Below, piece by piece: positions 1-10,235 of a DNA stretch of 64,000 nucleotides. Made by a program: the position numbers and the translations under genes. Position 1 is the stretch's first letter. Every line of letters begins with the position of its first letter. The stretch spans positions 28,156,587-28,220,586 of the forward strand of contig OX439135.1 of NCBI GenBank assembly GCA_949318235.1, read 5' to 3'. The DNA is from Ecdyonurus torrentis. Taxonomy: Eukaryota; Arthropoda; Insecta; Ephemeroptera; Heptageniidae. The notes beneath the pieces were generated by a model. It was not told the origin of the DNA and did not search any database. It saw only the letters and a list, made by a program, of their open reading frames with translations.

Positions 1-896
1 TCAAAACATAGCTTTTTCAATTCTCTACAAAAAAGATGTCTTGAACTTTTTTGCCCCGACGCATACTTTTTGGGTTATTGACAATTTTAGTTTTCACTCA
101 TCATCTAGCCAAACGAAGTTATGAAATAAAGTTCAATTTCAAGAACCAACTGTTATTGAATGATAAAAATCATACTTTTTACACGATTAAAACTAGTTTT
201 AATGATTTCTCAGAAACTAAGAATGCTACAGACATCAAATTTGACTCAAAACACAGCTTTTTTAATTCTCTACAAAAAATATGTCTTGAACTTTTTTGCC
301 CCGACGCATACTTTTTGGGTTATTGACAATTTTAGTTTTCACTCATCATCTAGCCAAACGAAGTTATGAAATAAAGTTCAATTTCAAGAACCAACTGTTA
401 TTGAATGATAAAAATCATACTTTTTACACGATTAAAACTAGTTTTGATGATTTCTCAAAAACTAAGAATGCTACAGACTTACAATTTGTTTCAAAACATA
501 GCTTTATCATCTCTCTACAAAAAATATGTCTTAAACTTTTTTGCTCCGACGCATACTTTTTGAGTTATTGACAATTTTAGTTTTCACTCATCTTCTAGCC
601 AAACGAAGTTATGAAATAAAGTATCTATTTCAAGAACCAAATGTTATTGAATGATAAAAATCATAAATTTTACACGATTAAAACTAGTTTTGATGATTTC
701 TCAAAAACTAAAAATGCTACAGACATTAAATTTGACTCATAACATAGCTTTTTTAATTCTCTACAAAAAAGATGTCTTGAACTTTTTTGCTCCGACGCAT
801 ACTTTTTGGGTTATTGACAATTTTAGTTTTCACTCATCATGTAGCCAAACCAAGTCATGAAACAAAGTTTATATTTCAAGAACCAAATGTTATTGA

Positions 897-910
897 ATGA
901 TAAAAATCAT
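897..910. repeat. Invariant 14-bp inverted repeat in each monomer (example)
   Basis: ATGATAAAAATCAT consists of ATGAT and ATCAT arms around AAAA. It was found in every monomer examined, regardless of type, at 245-246 bp spacing. A small hairpin or dyad-binding site is possible; no protein site is recognised. Confidence 0.8.
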
Positions 911-925
911 ACTTTTTACACGATT

Positions 926-937
926 AAAACTAGTTTT
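926..937. repeat. 12-bp palindrome AAAACTAGTTTT (example)
   Basis: A perfect palindrome 16 bp after the 14-bp inverted repeat, present in F1, F2, G, A, B, S and P. L keeps 10 bp of it (AAACTAGTTT). Bs and T have TAGTACTAG instead but keep ACTAGT. Only the A variant at 37008, 48551 and 57882 (AAAATTAGTTTT) loses the ACTAGT core, as far as I noticed. Confidence 0.8.
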
Positions 938-3900
938 GATGATTTCTCAAAAACTAAGAATGCTACAGACATTAAAGTTGACTCAAAACATAGCTTTTTC
1001 AATTCTTTACAGAAAAGATGTCTTGAAGTTTTTTGCTCCGACGCATACTTTTTGGGTTTTTAAAAATTTTAGTTTTCACTCATCATGTAGCCAAACCAAG
1101 TCATGAAACAAAGTTTCTATTTCAAGAACCAAATGTTATTGAATGATAAAAATCATAATTTTTACACGATTAAAACTAGTTTTGATGATTTCTCAAAAAC
1201 TAAGAATGCTACAGACATTAAATTTGACTCAAAACATAGCTTTTTCATCTCTCTACAAAAAAGATGTCTGAATTTTTTTGCCCCGACGCATACATTTTGG
1301 GTTATTGACAATTTTAGTTTTCACTCATCATCTAGCCAAACCAAGTCATGAAACAAAGTTTCTATTTCAAGAACCAAATGTTATTGAATGATAAAAATCA
1401 TACTTTTTACACGATTAAAACTAGTTTAAATAATTTCTCAGAAACTAAGAATGCTACAGACATTAAATTTGACTCAAAACATAGCTTTTTCAATTCTCTA
1501 CAAAAAAAGATGTCTTGAACTTTTTTGCCCCGACGCATACTTTTTGGGTTATTGACAATTTTAGTTTTTACTCATCATCTAGCCAAACGAAGTTATGAAA
1601 TAAAGTTCAATTTCAAGAACCAACTGTTATTGAATGATAAAAATCATAATTTTTACACGATTAAAACTAGTTTTGATGATTTCTCAAAAACTAAGAATGC
1701 TACAGACATTAAATTTGACTCAAAACATAGCTTTTTCAATTCTCTACAAAAAAGATGTCTTGAACTTTTTTGCTCCGACGCATACTTTTTGAGTTATTGA
1801 CAATTTTAGTTTTCACTCATCTTCTAGCCAAACGAAGTTATGAAATAAAGTATCTATTTCAAGAACCAAATGTTATTGAATGATAAAAATCATAAATTTT
1901 ACACGATTAAAACTAGTTTTGATGATTTCTCAAAAACTAAAAATGCTACAGACATTAAATTTAACTCATAACATAGCTTTTTTAATTCTCTACAAAAAAG
2001 ATGTCTTGAACTTTTTTGCTCCGACGCATACTTTTTGGGTTATTGACAATTTTAGTTTTCACTCATCATGTAGCCAAACCTAGTCATGAAACAAAGTTTA
2101 TATTTCAAGAACCAAATGTTATTGAATGATAAAAATCATACTTTTTACACGATTAAAACTAGTTTTGATGATTTTTCAAAAACTAAGAATGCTACAGACA
2201 CCAAATTTAACTCATAACATAGGTTTTTCAATTCTCTACAAAAAAGATGTCTTAAACTTTTTTGCTCCGACGCATACTTTTTGAGTTATTGACAATTTTA
2301 GTTTTCACTCATCTTCTAGCCAAACGAAGTTATGAAATAAAGTATCTATTTCAAGAACCAAATGTTATTGAATGATAAAAATCATAATTTTTACACGATT
2401 AAAACTAGTTTTGATGATTTCTCAAAAACTAAGAATGCTACAGACATTAAATTTGACTCAAAACATAGCTTTTTCAATTCTCTACAGAAAAGATGTCTTA
2501 AACTTTTTTGCTCCGACGCATACTTTTTGGGTTATTGACAATTTTAGTTTTCACTCATCATGTAGCCAAACCAAGTCATGAAACAAAGTTTATATTTCAA
2601 GAACCAAATGTTATTGAATGATAAAAATCATACTTTTTACACGATTAAAACTAGTTTTGATGATTTCTCAAAAACTAAGAATGCTACAGACATTAAAGTT
2701 GACTCAAAACATAGCTTTTTCAATTCTTTACAGAAAAGATATCTTGAAGTTTTTTGCTCCGACGCATACTTTTTGGGTTTTTAAAAATTTTAGTTTTCAC
2801 TCATCATGTAGCCAAACCAAGTCATGAAACAAAGTTTCTATTTCAAGAACCAAATGTTATTGAATGATAAAAATCATAATTTTTACACGATTAAAACTAG
2901 TTTTGATGATTTCTCAAAAACTAAGAATGCTACAGACATTAAATTTGACTCAAAATATAGCTTTTTCATCTCTCTACAAAAAAGATGTCTGAATTTTTTT
3001 GCCCCGACGCATACATTTTGGGTTATTGACAATTTTAGTTTTCACTCATCATCTAGCCAAACCAAGTCATGAAACAAAGTTTCTATTTCAAGAACCAAAT
3101 GTTATTGAATGATAAAAATCATACTTTTTACACGATTAAAACTAGTTTAAATAATTTCTCAGAAACTAAGAATGCTACAGACATTAAATTTGACTCAAAA
3201 CATAGCTTTTTCAATTCTCTACAAAAAAAGATGTCTTGAACTTTTTTGCCCCGACGCATACTTTTTGGGTTATTGACAATTTTAGTTTTTACTCATCATC
3301 TAGCCAAACGAAGTTATGAAATAAAGTTCAATTTCAAGAACCAACTGTTATTGAATGATAAAAATCATACTTTTTACACGATTAGTACTAGTTTTGATGA
3401 TTTCTCAAAAACTAAGAATGCTACAGACTTACAATTTGTTTCAAAACATAGCTTTATCATCTCTCTACAAAAAATATGTCTTAAACTTTTTTGCTCCGAC
3501 GCATACTTTTTGAGTTATTGACAATTTTAGTTTTCACTCATCTTCTAGCCAAACGAAGTTATGAAATAAAGTATCTATTTCAAGAACCAAATGTTATTGA
3601 ATGATAAAAATCATAATTTTTACACGATTAAAACTAGTTTTGATGATTTCTCAAAAACTAAGAATGCTACAGACATTAAATTTGACTCAAAACATAGCTT
3701 TTTCAATTCTCTACAGAAAAGATGTCTTGAAGTTTTTTGCTCCGACGCATACTTTTTGGGTTTTTAAAAATTTTAATTTTCACTCATCATGTAGCCAAAC
3801 CAAGTCATGAAACAAAGTTTCTATTTCAAGAACCAAATGTTATTGAATGATAAAAATCATAAATTTTACACGATTAAAACTAGTTTTGATGATTTCTCAA

Positions 3901-5812
3901 AAACTAAGAATGCTACAGACACCAAATTTAACTCATAACATAGGTTTTTCAATTCTCTACAAAAAAGATGTCTTAAACTTTTTTGCTCCGACGCATACTT
4001 TTTGGGTTATTGACAATTTTAGTTTTCACTCATCATGTAGCCAAACCAAGTCATGAAACAAAGTTTATATTTCAAGAACCAAATGTTATTGAATGATAAA
4101 AATCATACTTTTTACACGATTAAAACTAGTTTTGATGATTTCTCAAAAACTAAGAATGCTACAGACATTAAATTTGACTCAAAACATAGCTTTTTCAATT
4201 CTCTACAAAAAAGATGTCTTGAACTTTTTTGCCCCGACGCATACTTTTTGGGTTATTGACAATTTTAGTTTTTACTCATCATCTAGCCAAACGAAGTTAT
4301 GAAATAAAGTTCAATTTCAAGAACCAACTGTTATTGAATGATAAAAATCATACTTTTTACACGATTAGTACTAGTTTTGATGATTTCTCAAAAACTAAGA
4401 ATGCTACAGACTTACAATTTGTTTCAAAACATAGCTTTATCATCTCGCTACAAAAAATATGTCTTAAACTTTTTTGCTCCGACGCATACTTTTTGAGTTA
4501 TTGACAATTTTAGTTTTCACTCATCTTCTAGCCAAACGAAGTTATGAAATAAAGTATCTATTTCAAGAACCAAATGTTATTGAATGATAAAAATCATAAA
4601 TTTTACACGATTAAAACTAGTTTTGATGATTTCTCAAAAACTAAGAATGCTACAGACACCAAATTTAACTCATAACATAGGTTTTTCAATTCTCTACAAA
4701 AAAGATGTCTTAAACTTTTTTGCTCCGACGCATACTTTTTGGGTTATTGACAATTTTAGTTTTCACTCATCATGTAGCCAAACCAAGTCATGAAACAAAG
4801 TTTATATTTCAAGAACCAAATGTTATTGAATGATAAAAATCATACTTTTTACACGATTAAAACTAGTTTTGATGATTTCTCAAAAACTAAGAATGCTACA
4901 GACATTAAAGTTGACTCAAAACATAGCTTTTTCAATTCTTTACAGAAAAGATGTCTTGAAGTTTTTTGCTCCGACGCATACTTTTTGGGTTTTTAAAAAT
5001 TTTTGTTTTCACTCATCATGTAGCCAAACCAAGTCATGAAACAAAGTTTCTATTTCAAGAACCAAATGTTATTGAATGATAAAAATCATAATTTTTACAC
5101 GATTAAAACTAGTTTTGATGATTTCTCAAAAACTAAGAATGCTACAGACATTAAATTTGACTCAAAACATAGCTTTTTCATCTCTCTACAAAAAAGATGT
5201 CTGAATTTTTTTGCCCCGACGCATACATTTTGGGTTATTGACAATTTTAGTTTTCACTCATCATCTAGCCAAACCAAGTCATGAAACAAAGTTTCTATTT
5301 CAAGAACCAAATGTTATTGAATGATAAAAATCATACTTTTTACACGATTAAAACTAGTTTAAATAATTTCTCAGAAACTAAGAATGCTACAGACATTAAA
5401 TTTGACTCAAAACATAGCTTTTTCAATTCTCTACAAAAAAAGATGTCTTGAACTTTTTTGCCCCGACGCATACTTTTTGGGTTATTGACAATTTTAGTTT
5501 TTACTCATCATCTAGCCAAACGAAGTTATGAAATAAAGTTCAATTTCAAGAACCAACTGTTATTGAATGATAAAAATCATAATTTTTACACGATTAAAAC
5601 TAGTTTTGATGATTTCTCAAAAACTAAGAATGCTACAGACATTAAATTTGACTCAAAACATAGCTTTTTCAATTCTCTACAGAAAAGATGTCTTGAAGTT
5701 TTTTGCTCCGACGCATACTTTTTGGGTTTTTAAAAATTTTAATTTTCACTCATCATGTAGCCAAACCAAGTCATGAAACAAAGTTTCTATTTCACGAACC
5801 AAATGTTATTGA

Positions 5813-6058
5813 ATGATAAAAATCATACTTTTTACACGATTAAAACTAGTTTTAATGATTTCTCAGAAACTAAGAATGCTACAGACTTACAATTTGTTTC
5901 AAAACATAGCTTTATCATCTCTCTACAAAAAATATGTCTTAAACTTTTTTGCTCCGACGCATACTTTTTGAGTTATTGACAATTTTAGTTTTCACTCATC
6001 TTCTAGCCAAACGAAGTTATGAAATAAAGTATCTATTTCAAGAACCAAATGTTATTGA
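5813..6058 (+). repeat. A/B mosaic monomer
   Basis: Starts as A (GTTTTAATGATTTCTCAG) and continues as B (GACTTACAATTTGTTTC, GAGTTATTG, CATCTTCTAG). The switch lies in the shared stretch ending about 5886. It replaces A-B by one monomer in the unit that starts at 4830. Confidence 0.88.
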
Positions 6059-6304
6059 ATGATAAAAATCATAAATTTTACACGATTAAAACTAGTTTTG
6101 ATGATTTCTCAAAAACTACAAATGCTACAGACATTAAATTTGACTCATAACATAGCTTTTTTAATTCTCTACAAAAAAGATGTCTTGAACTTTTTTGCTC
6201 CGACGCATACTTTTTGGGTTATTGACAATTTTAGTTTTCACTCATCATGTAGCCAAACCAAGTCATGAAACAAAGTTTATATTTCAAGAACCAAATGTTA
6301 TTGA

Positions 6305-6550
6305 ATGATAAAAATCATACTTTTTACACGATTAAAACTAGTTTTGATGATTTCTCAAAAACTAAGAATGCTACAGACATTAAAGTTGACTCAAAACATA
6401 GCTTTTTCAATTCTTTACAGAAAAGATGTCTTGAAGTTTTTTGCTCCGACGCATACTTTTTGGGTTTTTAAAAATTTTAGTTTTCACTCATCATGTAGCC
6501 AAACCAAGTCATGAAACAAAGTTTCTATTTCAAGAACCAAATGTTATTGA
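6305..6550 (+). repeat. Monomer type V (F1 sister form, 246 bp)
   Basis: Like F1 but with AAAGTTGAC instead of AAATTTGAC (T to G). Copies start at 897, 2618, 4830, 6305, 11709 and 13921. V is always followed by an F2 that reads TCTGAATTTTTTT rather than TCTGAACTTTTTT, and by L+. It is absent after 14166, so it is confined to the left quarter of the window. The copy at 2618 carries private GATATCTTG for GATGTCTTG. Confidence 0.88.
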
Positions 6551-6795
6551 ATGATAAAAATCATAATTTTTACACGATTAAAACTAGTTTTGATGATTTC
6601 TCAAAAACTAAGAATGCTACAGACATTAAATTTGACTCAAAACATAGCTTTTTCATCTCTCTACAAAAAAGATGTCTGAATTTTTTTGCCCCGACGCATA
6701 CATTTTGGGTTATTGACAATTTTAGTTTTCACTCATCATCTAGCCAAACCAAGTCATGAAACAAAGTTTCTATTTCAAGAACCAAATGTTATTGA

Positions 6796-7041
6796 ATGAT
6801 AAAAATCATACTTTTTACACGATTAAAACTAGTTTAAATAATTTCTCAGAAACTAAGAATGCTACAGACATTAAATTTGACTCAAAACATAGCTTTTTCA
6901 ATTCTCTACAAAAAAAGATGTCTTGAACTTTTTTGCCCCGACGCATACTTTTTGGGTTATTGACAATTTTAGTTTTTACTCATCATCTAGCCAAACGAAG
7001 TTATGAAATAAAGTTCAATTTCAAGAACCAACTGTTATTGA
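6796..7041 (+). repeat. Monomer type L+ (one extra A, 246 bp)
   Basis: Like L but with seven rather than six A in CTACAAAAAAAGATG, and a TACTCATC exit. Copies start at 1388, 3109, 5321, 6796, 12200, 14412, 21292 and 25959. The monomer at 20801 also has the extra A but leaves by an F1-type end. None occurs after 26204. Six of the eight clean copies lie in V-type HOR units. Those at 21292 and 25959 lie in units that begin with F1, which marks recombination between HOR haplotypes. Confidence 0.88.
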
Positions 7042-8270
7042 ATGATAAAAATCATAATTTTTACACGATTAAAACTAGTTTTGATGATTTCTCAAAAACT
7101 AAGAATGCTACAGACATTAAATTTGACTCAAAACATAGCTTTTTCAATTCTCTACAGAAAAGATGTCTTGAAGTTTTTTGCTCCGACGCATACTTTTTGG
7201 GTTTTTAAAAATTTTAATTTTCACTCATCATGTAGCCAAACCAAGTCATGAAACAAAGTTTCTATTTCACGAACCAAATGTTATTGAATGATAAAAATCA
7301 TACTTTTTACACGATTAAAACTAGTTTTAATGATTTCTCAGAAACTAAGAATGCTACAGACATCAAATTTGACTCAAAACACAGCTTTTTTAATTCTCTA
7401 CAAAAAAGATGTCTTGAACTTTTTTGCCCCGACGCATACTTTTTGGGTTATTGACAATTTTAGTTTTCACTCATCATCTAGCCAAACGAAGTTATGAAAT
7501 AAAGTTCAATTTCAAGAACCAACTGTTATTGAATGATAAAAATCATACTTTTTACACGATTAAAACTAGTTTTGATGATTTCTCAAAAACTAAGAATGCT
7601 ACAGACTTACAATTTGTTTCAAAACATAGCTTTATCATCTCTCTACAAAAAATATGTCTTAAACTTTTTTGCTCCGACGCATACTTTTTGAGTTATTGAC
7701 AATTTTAGTTTTCACTCATCTTCTAGCCAAACGAAGTTATGAAATAAAGTATCTATTTCAAGAACCAAATGTTATTGAATGATAAAAATCATAAATTTTA
7801 CACGATTAAAACTAGTTTTGATGATTTCTCAAAAACTAAAAATGCTACAGACATTAAATTTGACTCATAACATAGCTTTTTTAATTCTCTACAAAAAAGA
7901 TGTCTTGAACTTTTTTGCTCCGACGCATACTTTTTGGGTTATTGACAATTTTAGTTTTCACTCATCATGTAGCCAAACCTAGTCATGAAACAAAGTTTAT
8001 ATTTCAAGAACCAAATGTTATTGAATGATAAAAATCATACTTTTTACACGATTAAAACTAGTTTTGATGATTTTTCAAAAACTAAGAATGCTACAGACAC
8101 CAAATTTAACTCATAACATAGGTTTTTCAATTCTCTACAAAAAAGATGTCTTAAACTTTTTTGCTCCGACGCATACTTTTTGGGTTATTGACAATTTTAG
8201 TTTTCACTCATCATGTAGCCAAACCAAGTCATGAAACAAAGTTTATATTTCAAGAACCAAATGTTATTGA

Positions 8271-8516
8271 ATGATAAAAATCATACTTTTTACACGATTA
8301 AAACTAGTTTTGATGATTTCTCAAAAACTAAGAATGCTACAGACATTAAATTTGACTCAAAACATAGCTTTTTCAATTCTTTACAGAAAAGATGTCTTGA
8401 AGTTTTTTGCTCCGACGCATACTTTTTGGGTTTTTAAAAATTTTAGTTTTCACTCATCATGTAGCCAAACCAAGTCATGAAACAAAGTTTCTATTTCAAG
8501 AACCAAATGTTATTGA
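8271..8516 (+). repeat. Monomer type F1 (reference copy, 246 bp)
   Basis: Diagnostics in order: CATACTTTTT, GATTAAAACTAG, GTTTTGATGATTTCTC, GACATTAAATTTGACTC, TTCTTTACAGAAAAG (C to T in the usual TTCTCTACA), GAAGTTTTTTGCTCC, then GGGTTTTTAAAAATTTTAG and an exit of CATCATGTAG, CCAAACCAAG, AAAGTTTCTATTTCAAG. It opens each HOR unit in both domains. Other clear copies start at 10236, 15887, 18344, 22767, 27434, 32591, 33327, 39218, 42656, 45849, 47323, 49042, 51498, 54936, 55672, 58373, 60829 and 62793. A sister form V has GACATTAAAGTTGAC. Confidence 0.9.
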
Positions 8517-8761
8517 ATGATAAAAATCATAATTTTTACACGATTAAAACTAGTTTTGATGATTTCTCAAAAACTAAGAATGCTACAGACATTAAATTTG
8601 ACTCAAAACATAGCTTTTTCATCTCTCTACAAAAAAGATGTCTGAACTTTTTTGCCCCGACGCATACATTTTGGGTTATTGACAATTTTAGTTTTCACTC
8701 ATCATCTAGCCAAACCAAGTCATGAAACAAAGTTTCTATTTCAAGAACCAAATGTTATTGA
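8517..8761 (+). repeat. Monomer type F2 (reference copy, 245 bp)
   Basis: Diagnostics: CATAATTTTT, GTTTTGATGATTTCTC, AAATTTGACTC, then CTTTTTCATCTCTCTAC (instead of TTTTTCAATTCTC), GATGTCTGAAC (one T missing, which makes it 245 bp), CCCCGACGCATACATTTTGG, exit CATCATCTAG then CCAAACCAAG and AAAGTTTCTATTTCAAG. It always follows an F1- or G-class monomer or a mosaic ending like one, and is usually followed by L. The + strand is open for the full monomer, ending at a TGA that overlaps the next ATG (ATGA). Confidence 0.9.
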
Positions 8762-9006
8762 ATGATAAAAATCATACTTTTTACACGATTAAAACTAGTT
8801 TAAATAATTTCTCAGAAACTAAGAATGCTACAGACATTAAATTTGACTCAAAACATAGCTTTTTCAATTCTCTACAAAAAAGATGTCTTGAACTTTTTTG
8901 CCCCGACGCATACTTTTTGGGTTATTGACAATTTTAGTTTTCACTCATCATCTAGCCAAACGAAGTTATGAAATAAAGTTCAATTTCAAGAACCAACTGT
9001 TATTGA
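8762..9006 (+). repeat. Monomer type L (reference copy, 245 bp)
   Basis: Diagnostics: CATACTTTTT, AACTAGTTTAAATAATTTC (unique to L; other types have GTTTTGATGATTTC or GTTTTAATGATTTC), CTCAGAAACTAAG, AAATTTGACTC, CTACAAAAAAGATG, CCCCGACGCATAC, exit CACTCATCATCTAG, AAACGAAG, AAAGTTCAATTTC, CCAACTGTT. In domain 2 the exit reads TACTCATC. The copy at 31117 has a private AACTAGTTAAAATAA. Confidence 0.9.
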
Positions 9007-9252
9007 ATGATAAAAATCATACTTTTTACACGATTAAAACTAGTTTTGATGATTTCTCAAAAACTAAGAATGCTACAGACATTAAATTTGACTCAAAACA
9101 TAGCTTTTTCAATTCTCTACAGAAAAGATGTCTTGAAGTTTTTTGCTCCGACGCATACTTTTTGGGTTTTTAAAAATTTTAATTTTCACTCATCATGTAG
9201 CCAAACCAAGTCATGAAACAAAGTTTCTATTTCACGAACCAAATGTTATTGA
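9007..9252 (+). repeat. Monomer type G (reference copy, 246 bp)
   Basis: Diagnostics: GTTTTGATGATTTCTC, AAATTTGACTC, TTCTCTACAGAAAAG, GAAGTTTTTTGCTCC, GGGTTTTTAAAAATTTTAATTTTCAC (A replaces G in TTTAGTTTTC), exit CCAAACCAAG then TTTCTATTTCACGAACC (C replaces A in TTCAAGAACC). It starts with CATACTTTTT after L (9007, 16623, 19080, 24239, 28170) but with CATAATTTTT after L+ (5567, 7042, 12446, 14658, 21538, 26205). In domain 2 G starts CATAATTTTT, is preceded by the AAGAAGC marker and is usually followed by A. Confidence 0.9.
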
Positions 9253-9497
9253 ATGATAAAAATCATACTTTTTACACGATTAAAACTAGTTTTAATGATT
9301 TCTCAGAAACTAAGAATGCTACAGACATCAAATTTGACTCAAAACACAGCTTTTTTAATTCTCTACAAAAAAGATGTCTTGAACTTTTTTGCCCCGACGC
9401 ATACTTTTTGGGTTATTGACAATTTTAGTTTTCACTCATCATCTAGCCAAACGAAGTTATGAAATAAAGTTCAATTTCAAGAACCAACTGTTATTGA
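9253..9497 (+). repeat. Monomer type A (reference copy, 245 bp)
   Basis: Diagnostics: CATACTTTTT, GTTTTAATGATTTCTCAG, GACATCAAATTTGACTC, AAAACACAGC (other types AACATAGC), TTTTTTAATTC, CCCCGACGCATAC, exit CATCATCTAG, AAACGAAG, AAAGTTCAATTTC, CCAACTGTT. It occurs in both domains, normally directly after G and before a B-class monomer. Variant subtypes: AAAATTAGTTTT at 37008, 48551 and 57882; AAATTTGTCTC with CATACATTTTG at 43884, 50270, 53708 and 59601; GTAACTAAG at 19326; AAAATATGTC (A replaces G) at 160 and 10972. Confidence 0.9.
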
Positions 9498-9743
9498 ATG
9501 ATAAAAATCATACTTTTTACACGATTAAAACTAGTTTTGATGATTTCTCAAAAACTAAGAATGCTACAGACTTACAATTTGTTTCAAAACATAGCTTTAT
9601 CATCTCTCTACAAAAAATATGTCTTAAACTTTTTTGCTCCGACGCATACTTTTTGAGTTATTGACAATTTTAGTTTTCACTCATCTTCTAGCCAAACGAA
9701 GTTATGAAATAAAGTATCTATTTCAAGAACCAAATGTTATTGA
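9498..9743 (+). repeat. Monomer type B (reference copy, 246 bp)
   Basis: Diagnostics: CATACTTTTT, GTTTTGATGATTTCTC, GACTTACAATTTGTTTC, GCTTTATCATCTCTC, CAAAAAATATGTCTTAAAC, GCTCC, GAGTTATTG, exit CATCTTCTAG, AAACGAAG, AAAGTATCTATTTCAAG. In domain 1 it sits between A and S. Copies start at 405, 7533, 9498, 11217, 12937, 15149, 17114, 19571, 22029, 24730, 26696 and 28661. Domain 2 has the derivatives Bs, B' and T instead. Confidence 0.9.
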
Positions 9744-9989
9744 ATGATAAAAATCATAAATTTTACACGATTAAAACTAGTTTTGATGATTTCTCAAAAA
9801 CTAAAAATGCTACAGACATTAAATTTGACTCATAACATAGCTTTTTTAATTCTCTACAAAAAAGATGTCTTGAACTTTTTTGCTCCGACGCATACTTTTT
9901 GGGTTATTGACAATTTTAGTTTTCACTCATCATGTAGCCAAACCTAGTCATGAAACAAAGTTTATATTTCAAGAACCAAATGTTATTGA
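9744..9989 (+). repeat. Monomer type S (reference copy, 246 bp)
   Basis: Diagnostics: CATAAATTTTACACG, CTCAAAAACTAAAAATG, AAATTTGACTCATAACATAGC (ATAAC for AAAAC), CTTTTTTAATTC, GAACTTTTTTGCTCC, GGGTTATTG, exit CATCATGTAG then CCAAACCTAG or CCAAACCAAG and TTTATATTTC. Copies start at 651, 1880, 6059, 7779, 9744, 11463, 13183, 15395, 17360, 17852, 19817, 22275, 24976, 26942 and 28907. None occurs to the right of 29152, making S a marker of domain 1 and the left segment. The copy at 1880 has AAATTTAACTC; that at 11463 has two private changes. Confidence 0.9.
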
Positions 9990-10235
9990 ATGATAAAAAT
10001 CATACTTTTTACACGATTAAAACTAGTTTTGATGATTTTTCAAAAACTAAGAATGCTACAGACACCAAATTTAACTCATAACATAGGTTTTTCAATTCTC
10101 TACAAAAAAGATGTCTTAAACTTTTTTGCTCCGACGCATACTTTTTGGGTTATTGACAATTTTAGTTTTCACTCATCATGTAGCCAAACCAAGTCATGAA
10201 ACAAAGTTTATATTTCAAGAACCAAATGTTATTGA
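9990..10235 (+). repeat. Monomer type P (reference copy, 246 bp)
   Basis: Diagnostics: CATACTTTTT, GTTTTGATGATTTTTC (TTTTTC for TTTCTC), GACACCAAATTTAACTC, CATAACATAGG, CTTAAACTTTTTTGCTCC, GGGTTATTG, exit CATCATGTAG, CCAAACCAAG, TTTATATTTC. Whole copies start at 8025, 9990, 15641, 18098, 20063, 22521, 25222, 27188, 29153 and 32345. Mosaics with P sequence start at 2126, 2372, 3847, 4584, 13429, 13675, 17606 and 33081. It closes the octamer before F1. It is absent after about 33.3 kb. Confidence 0.9.

Larger units (their letters stand above)
1..1748. repeat. Block duplicated at 10813-12560
   Basis: Constant offset of 10812 bp (44 monomers). It includes the A monomer with AAAATATGTC found only at 160 and 10972. 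Two internal differences were noticed, both in the S monomer of the right copy (A at 11503, G at 11551). The match ends at A 1749 against G 12561. It reaches the left window edge, so the full block may be longer. Confidence 0.85.
1..6304. repeat. Irregular array segment rich in mosaic monomers
   Basis: Order from 160: A, B, S, V, F2, L+, G/B mosaic, S, P/B mosaic, G/P mosaic, V, F2, L+, Bs, G variant, S/P mosaic, F1/L mosaic, Bs, S/P mosaic, V, F2, L+, G, A/B mosaic, S. The V-F2-L+ trio repeats at 897, 2618 and 4830, but what follows differs each time, giving irregular units of 7, 9 and 6 monomers (1721, 2212 and 1475 bp). This part also holds the only two Bs-type monomers (GATTAGTACTAG, at 3355 and 4338) before 30 kb, so it shares a marker with the second domain. 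Confidence 0.85.
6120..8182. repeat. Block duplicated at 11524-13586
   Basis: Constant offset of 5404 bp (22 monomers), 2063 bp. It is bounded by C at 6119 against A at 11523, and G at 8183 against A at 13587 (where P becomes the P/B mosaic). One internal difference was noticed (A 6147 against G 11551). It covers S-V-F2-L+-G-A-B-S and most of P. Confidence 0.83.
6305..8270. repeat. Complete HOR octamer, V haplotype
   Basis: Order V 6305, F2 6551, L+ 6796, G 7042, A 7288, B 7533, S 7779, P 8025; 1966 bp. It carries the V-haplotype markers AAAGTTGAC, TCTGAATTTTTTT, the extra A in L+, TACTCATC, and CATAATTTTT at the start of G. Confidence 0.93.
8271..10235. repeat. Complete HOR octamer, F1 haplotype
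   Basis: Order F1 8271, F2 8517, L 8762, G 9007, A 9253, B 9498, S 9744, P 9990; 1965 bp. Its markers are AAATTTGAC, TCTGAACTTTTTT, L without the extra A, CACTCATC, and CATACTTTTT at the start of G. It is directly adjacent to the V-haplotype unit and is used here as the reference unit. Confidence 0.93.
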
